In this document: piece by piece, positions 60,848-64,000 of the stretch
Position numbering within the stretch: position 1 is the stretch's first letter
Layout: each line of letters starts with the position of its first letter
Assembly (NCBI GenBank): GCA_020723185.1
Contig: DYJI01000010.1
Location: forward strand, 1 to 64,000
Length of the DNA stretch: 64,000 nucleotides
Direction of reading: 5' to 3'
Origin: Sideroxydans lithotrophicus
GTDB taxonomy: Bacteria > Pseudomonadota > Gammaproteobacteria > Burkholderiales > Gallionellaceae
Made by a program: the position numbers and the translations under genes
Notes under the pieces: generated by a model
Databases searched by the model: none
Told to the model about the DNA's origin: nothing
The model's input: only the letters and a program-made list of their open reading frames with translations

Positions 60848-60924
60848 GGAGTGGTAGTTCAGTTGGTTAGAATACCGGCCTGTCACGCCGGGGGTCGCGG
60901 GTTCGAGTCCCGTCCACTCCGCCA
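60848..60924 (+). tRNA. tRNA-Asp (anticodon GUC)
   Basis: The cloverleaf has acceptor GGAGTGG/CCACTCC, the anticodon loop CTGTCAC with GTC, the T-arm GGTTCGAGTCC, and an encoded CCA. It is 27 bases after tRNA-Val in one transcript. Confidence 0.97.
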
Positions 60925-60926
60925 AC

Positions 60927-60957
60927 AAAAAAAGGCGAACGAAAGTTCGCCTTTTTT
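60927..60957 (+). terminator. Intrinsic terminator of the tRNA unit
   Basis: The arm AAAAGGCGAAC and the arm GTTCGCCTTTT close on a GAAA tetraloop, followed by more T. It starts 3 bases after tRNA-Asp. Confidence 0.95.
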
Positions 60958-61012
60958 CATTTCTGGTGCAAAATCCGCATCCGACTTTTGAAACAGGTAT
61001 ACAGGTACAGTT

Positions 61013-62902
61013 ATGTTCGATTTTGTGCATGAAAGAAAGCGCGTGGTTCAGGTCGTGCTGGCGCTGATCATTTTGCCTTTCGCCTTGTGGGGGCTGGATT
61101 CATACCAGAACTCCGGCGATGTCGGCGTGGTTGCGACGGTGAACGACACCAAGATCGGTCAGGCAGAATTCGAGGATGCGCTGATGCAGCAGCGTCGTCG
61201 CATGCAGGAACTTGCCGGCGAGAATTTCGATCCCGCCTTGTTCGACCGCCCCGAGATCAAGCGCTCCGTGCTGGAGGGGCTGGCCACCCAGCATCTGTTG
61301 CTGGCGAACGCGAAGGAAGCCGGGCTGACGGTGAGTGACGAGCAGATCGCCCAGATCATCGCCGGTGTCGGCGCATTCCAGAAAGACGGTCGTTTCGACA
61401 AGCAGATGTACGAAGCCGCCCTGCGTGCACAAGGCATGACACCGCAGCTGTTCGAATATCGTGTGCGTCAGGACATCCTTAACCGCCAGCTGACCGATGT
61501 TTATGCCCAGAACGGTTTCGCCGCCGACACGACGGCGGACACGCTGATCCGCCTCAATGAGCAGCAGCGTGTGGTTTCGGTTGCCACGCTCGCGATGGAC
61601 GCCTTCCTGAAGGGCGTTTCCGTGGCCGATGCCGAGGTGCGGAAGTATTACGAGCAGAATCCGCAGCAGTTCGAGTTGCCGGAGCGCGCGCAGGTCGACT
61701 ACGTGGTGTTCTCGGCCGATGCATTGGCGGACAAGATCGATCCAGCGGCTGCCGAAGTGAAGTCATACTATGAGGAGCATCTGGCGGAGTTCAGCACGCA
61801 GGAGCAACGTCAGGCTGCCCACATCCTGATCGCGGTCCCCACACAGGCTGGCGACGCGGAAAAACAGGCAGCCAGACAGCAGGCTGAACAATTGCTGGCC
61901 GATGTGAAGTCTGCACCCGCGAAGTTCGCGGCATTGGCAAAGGAACATTCGCAAGATCCTGGTTCGGCAGCGAACGGCGGTGATCTGGGCATGTTTGCGC
62001 GCGGCATGATGGTCAAACCGTTCGACGATGCCGTGTTCTCCATGGAGGCGGGCCAGATCAGCGACCTGGTGCAGACCGATTTCGGTTATCACATCATCAA
62101 GGTGACAGCGATCAAGCCGTCCAGGGCACAGCCTCTGCAGGAAGTGAGCGCGCTGATCGAGCAGCGTCTGCGCGCGCAACATGCGGCAGACCGTTTCGCC
62201 GAACTCGCGGAACGTTTCAACGATACCGTGTATGAGCAGAGCGACAGCCTGAAACCGGCGGCAGAACTGGTCGGTGCCAAAGTGGTGTCGGGTCAATGGC
62301 TGAGCCGTGACCAGCAACCGGGCGAGCTGTGGACGGCCAAGGTGCTGGAGGCGGTGTTCTCAGAGGATGCTGTGAAGAACAAGCGCAACACGGCAGCGGT
62401 CGAAGTGAAGCCGAACACCCTGCTGGCCGCGCACGTCACGGATCATCAGCCCGCTTCGGTGCGTCCGTACGAGGAAGTCGCTGGCGGCATCCGCAAACTG
62501 CTGCAACACCGGGCCGCACTGAAGGCAGCGGAAGAGCAGGGCAAACTGACATTGGCTGGCTTGCAGGCTGGCGAGAACAAGAAGCTGGTCTGGAAGACCG
62601 GTCTGAAGCTGTCGCGCGCGCAGCGTTCCGATCTCGATCCGGCCCTGCAGCAGCAGATATTCCTGGCCGATACCGGCAAGCTCCCGGCCTATGTGGGTGT
62701 GGTCGATGTGAAGAGCGGCTATGTCATCGCGCGCATCGACTCGGTCAAGGATGTCGAGAGTATCGACCCGGCCAAGCGGGAACGCTACACGCAGCAGATG
62801 CGTCAGGTCACCGGCGAAGCGCTGCTGTCCGCCTATCTGGCCGAGGCCAAGGCTGGCGCGGATATCACGCTGAAGGCTTTTGCCGACGAGGGCGAGAAAT
62901 AG
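61013..62902 (+). CDS. ppiD: Periplasmic folding chaperone PpiD (SurA-N and parvulin domains)
   Basis: This 629-residue protein is anchored by one N-terminal transmembrane helix (about 13-30, [18 protein letters not shown]), followed by a SurA-like N-domain. One parvulin domain lies at about 262-355 ([11 protein letters not shown]...FGYHIIKV), with a long C-terminal part. It assists proteins leaving the Sec translocon. Its place after lon and these tRNAs is common, although hupB, often found between, is absent. The ribosome-binding site is weak. Confidence 0.94.
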   Translation: MFDFVHERKRVVQVVLALIILPFALWGLDSYQNSGDVGVVATVNDTKIGQAEFEDALMQQRRRMQELAGENFDPALFDRPEIKRSVLEGLATQHLLLANAKEAGLTVSDEQIAQIIAGVGAFQKDGRFDKQMYEAALRAQGMTPQLFEYRVRQDILNRQLTDVYAQNGFAADTTADTLIRLNEQQRVVSVATLAMDAFLKGVSVADAEVRKYYEQNPQQFELPERAQVDYVVFSADALADKIDPAAAEVKSYYEEHLAEFSTQEQRQAAHILIAVPTQAGDAEKQAARQQAEQLLADVKSAPAKFAALAKEHSQDPGSAANGGDLGMFARGMMVKPFDDAVFSMEAGQISDLVQTDFGYHIIKVTAIKPSRAQPLQEVSALIEQRLRAQHAADRFAELAERFNDTVYEQSDSLKPAAELVGAKVVSGQWLSRDQQPGELWTAKVLEAVFSEDAVKNKRNTAAVEVKPNTLLAAHVTDHQPASVRPYEEVAGGIRKLLQHRAALKAAEEQGKLTLAGLQAGENKKLVWKTGLKLSRAQRSDLDPALQQQIFLADTGKLPAYVGVVDVKSGYVIARIDSVKDVESIDPAKRERYTQQMRQVTGEALLSAYLAEAKAGADITLKAFADEGEK

Positions 62903-62923
62903 TCGTTTCAGGAGACTCAAGCG

Positions 62924-62950
62924 AAACGCCGCTCAACGAGCGGCGTTTTT
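62924..62950 (+). terminator. Intrinsic terminator of ppiD
   Basis: AACGCCGCTC and GAGCGGCGTT pair around an AAC loop, followed by TTTTT minus one to the stem. It lies 21 bases after the ppiD stop. Confidence 0.92.
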
Positions 62951-63012
62951 CATTGTACAAAGCCTTTTGCGATGGGGGTCAAGGGGCTCCGCATCGGGCG
63001 GACGCTATCGTA

Positions 63013-63018
63013 TATAAT
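63013..63018 (+). promoter_or_regulatory. -10 element upstream of ccmA
   Basis: A perfect TATAAT lies 38 bases before the ccmA ATG. No good -35 is seen at the right distance, so an activator may be needed. Confidence 0.45.
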
Positions 63019-63056
63019 CCCGCGTTCTTTTTTACTGAGCCTGGCCTGCTGCAACC

Positions 63057-63686
63057 ATGCAAGCGTCCCCGAAACTGGAAGTGATCGATCTGGCCTGTGA
63101 ACGCGGCGACCATCGCCTGTTCAGTGGCCTCAGCTTCACGCTCTCCGGCGGCGAGCTGATGCAGGTGCAAGGAGAGAACGGCAAGGGCAAGACAACTTTG
63201 CTGCGCGCGCTGTGCGGCTTCGTGCAGCCGGTGGCCGGTGCGGTACATTGGTGCGGGCGCAACGTCGAGGAATGGGATGAGGATTTCCATGCGCAGACGT
63301 GTTACCTCGGGCACCTGAATGCGATCAAGGATGAGTTGAGCGCGCTGGAGAACCTGCTGCTGACGGCAGGGCTGGCCGGTGTGAAACTCACCGAGAAAAC
63401 GGCACTGGATGCGTTGCGCCGTATGGGCCTGCGCCGCAGGGAATATCTGCCGGTGCGCGTGCTGTCGCAGGGCCAGCGCCGCCGTGTCGCGCTGAGCCGT
63501 TTGCTGGTGGTCGATGCCGCATTGTGGATACTGGACGAGCCCTTGACCGCACTCGATGTGGGGGCAGTCGACCTGATGCAGGAACTTATCGGAGAACATC
63601 TGTCGAACGGCGGCATGACGATATTCACCACGCATCAACCTTTGCATGTGGCGGGTATCGAGACGCGGGAGTTGTTGCTGTCATGA
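63057..63686 (+). CDS. ccmA: Cytochrome c biogenesis heme exporter ATP-binding protein CcmA
   Basis: This 209-residue ABC ATPase has Walker A GENGKGKT, the signature LSQGQRRRVALSR, Walker B LWILDEPLTALD and the switch His (THQPLH). CcmA with CcmB and CcmC drives release of heme-loaded CcmE for cytochrome c assembly. Its end overlaps the ccmB start (ATGA). No clear ribosome-binding site is present. Confidence 0.94.
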   Translation: MQASPKLEVIDLACERGDHRLFSGLSFTLSGGELMQVQGENGKGKTTLLRALCGFVQPVAGAVHWCGRNVEEWDEDFHAQTCYLGHLNAIKDELSALENLLLTAGLAGVKLTEKTALDALRRMGLRRREYLPVRVLSQGQRRRVALSRLLVVDAALWILDEPLTALDVGAVDLMQELIGEHLSNGGMTIFTTHQPLHVAGIETRELLLS

Positions 63687-64000
63687 TGAGCCGTCTCACC
63701 GTGTTCGGTCTGTTGGGGCTGGTGATCAAGCGCGATCTGTTGCTGGCGATGCGTCGCCGTGCGGACGTGTTGACCACGCTGATCTTCTTCGTGATGGTGG
63801 TCAGTCTGTTCCCGCTGGGTGTGGGGCCGGAGCCGGACATGTTGCGCAAGATGGCGGGCGGTGTGTTGTGGGTCGCCGCGCTGCTGGCCTCGATGCTGTC
63901 GCTACCGCGCATGTTCTCGGCGGACCATATCGACGGCACGCTGGAGCAGATGATGCTGGTACCGCAATCGCTGACCGTGATGGTGCTGGGCAAGATCGTC
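63683..64000 (+). CDS. ccmB: Heme exporter membrane protein CcmB (partial, cut by window end)
   Basis: The first 106 codons are visible and remain open to the window edge. The sequence (VIKRDLLLAMRRRADVLTTLIFFVMVVSLFPLGVG, then LWVAALLASMLSLPRMFSADHIDGTLEQMML) is typical of CcmB, with at least two transmembrane segments. It overlaps ccmA by 4 bases (ATGA). The rest of the ccm operon should follow. Confidence 0.93.
   Translation, partial: MMSRLTVFGLLGLVIKRDLLLAMRRRADVLTTLIFFVMVVSLFPLGVGPEPDMLRKMAGGVLWVAALLASMLSLPRMFSADHIDGTLEQMMLVPQSLTVMVLGKIV

Noticed and set aside
60745-60924. tRNA genes as integration sites of a genomic island
   Set aside because: No integrase, no duplicated tRNA end and no composition change follow either tRNA unit.
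60618-61012. hupB expected between lon and ppiD
   Set aside because: The interval holds only a terminator, a promoter, two tRNAs and a second terminator; no ORF for a HU protein fits.

Overview
The window reads as about 64 kb of chromosome from a GC-rich betaproteobacterium. The evidence is a tig-clpP-clpX-lon-tRNA-ppiD block, an sdhCDAB-sdhE-gltA-odhA-odhB block and a ccmA-ccmB pair, with protein sequences of betaproteobacterial type. A member of the Nitrosomonadales (Gallionellaceae-like) would fit, but the genus cannot be fixed from the sequence alone. Genes are packed tightly: many start codons overlap the previous stop, and no stretch longer than about 200 bases lacks a gene or a recognisable site.

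Bases 1-2402 are the distal end of an integron cassette array. Three cassettes, all on the + strand, each carry one ORF and end in an attC site. The bases that begin each cassette are the reverse complement of the inverse core at its end (10/10, 10/10 and 9/10), so the cassette borders are firm. The products look nuclease- or toxin-like: a TIGR02391 (Ymh) HEPN protein, a protein with a possible PD-(D/E)xK core, and a protein with another R-x4-H motif. The integrase, if there is one, lies left of the window.

Bases 2507-9400 (- strand) hold a copper/silver efflux operon: a small Met/His/Cys-rich exported protein, cusC, cusB with a fused CusF domain, cusA and free cusF. A palindromic repeat sits between cusB and cusA. 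Bases 9507-18926 (+) form a complete long-chain fatty-acid module (fadE, SDR, acyl-CoA ligase, thioesterase, fadL, fadN-type bifunctional enzyme). The matching thiolase lies further on at 22067. Between them are an AT-rich STAS/GHKL ATPase gene that looks foreign, a thioredoxin-TPR chaperone and an exported delta-class carbonic anhydrase.

Bases 23293-31842 are mixed accessory and signalling genes: a chalcone-isomerase-like protein, a permuted ATP-grasp protein, a stand-alone CZB zinc protein, a membrane HD-GYP protein, the AmmeMemoRadiSam trio (amrS-amrA-amrB, - strand), and a PAS/heme-c chemoreceptor behind a near-consensus sigma-28 promoter.

Bases 31870-43605 are central metabolism: mdh and two small genes (- strand), divergent from sdhCDAB-sdhE-gltA-odhA-odhB and an AcuI/YhdH reductase. 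After tRNA-Leu comes glycogen metabolism (glgB, pgi, glgA, glgC, a GH57 enzyme, glgP; 43828-54817). Protein quality control follows (tig, clpP, clpX, lon), then a tRNA-Val/tRNA-Asp unit, ppiD, and the start of the cytochrome c maturation operon (ccmA, ccmB cut by the window edge).
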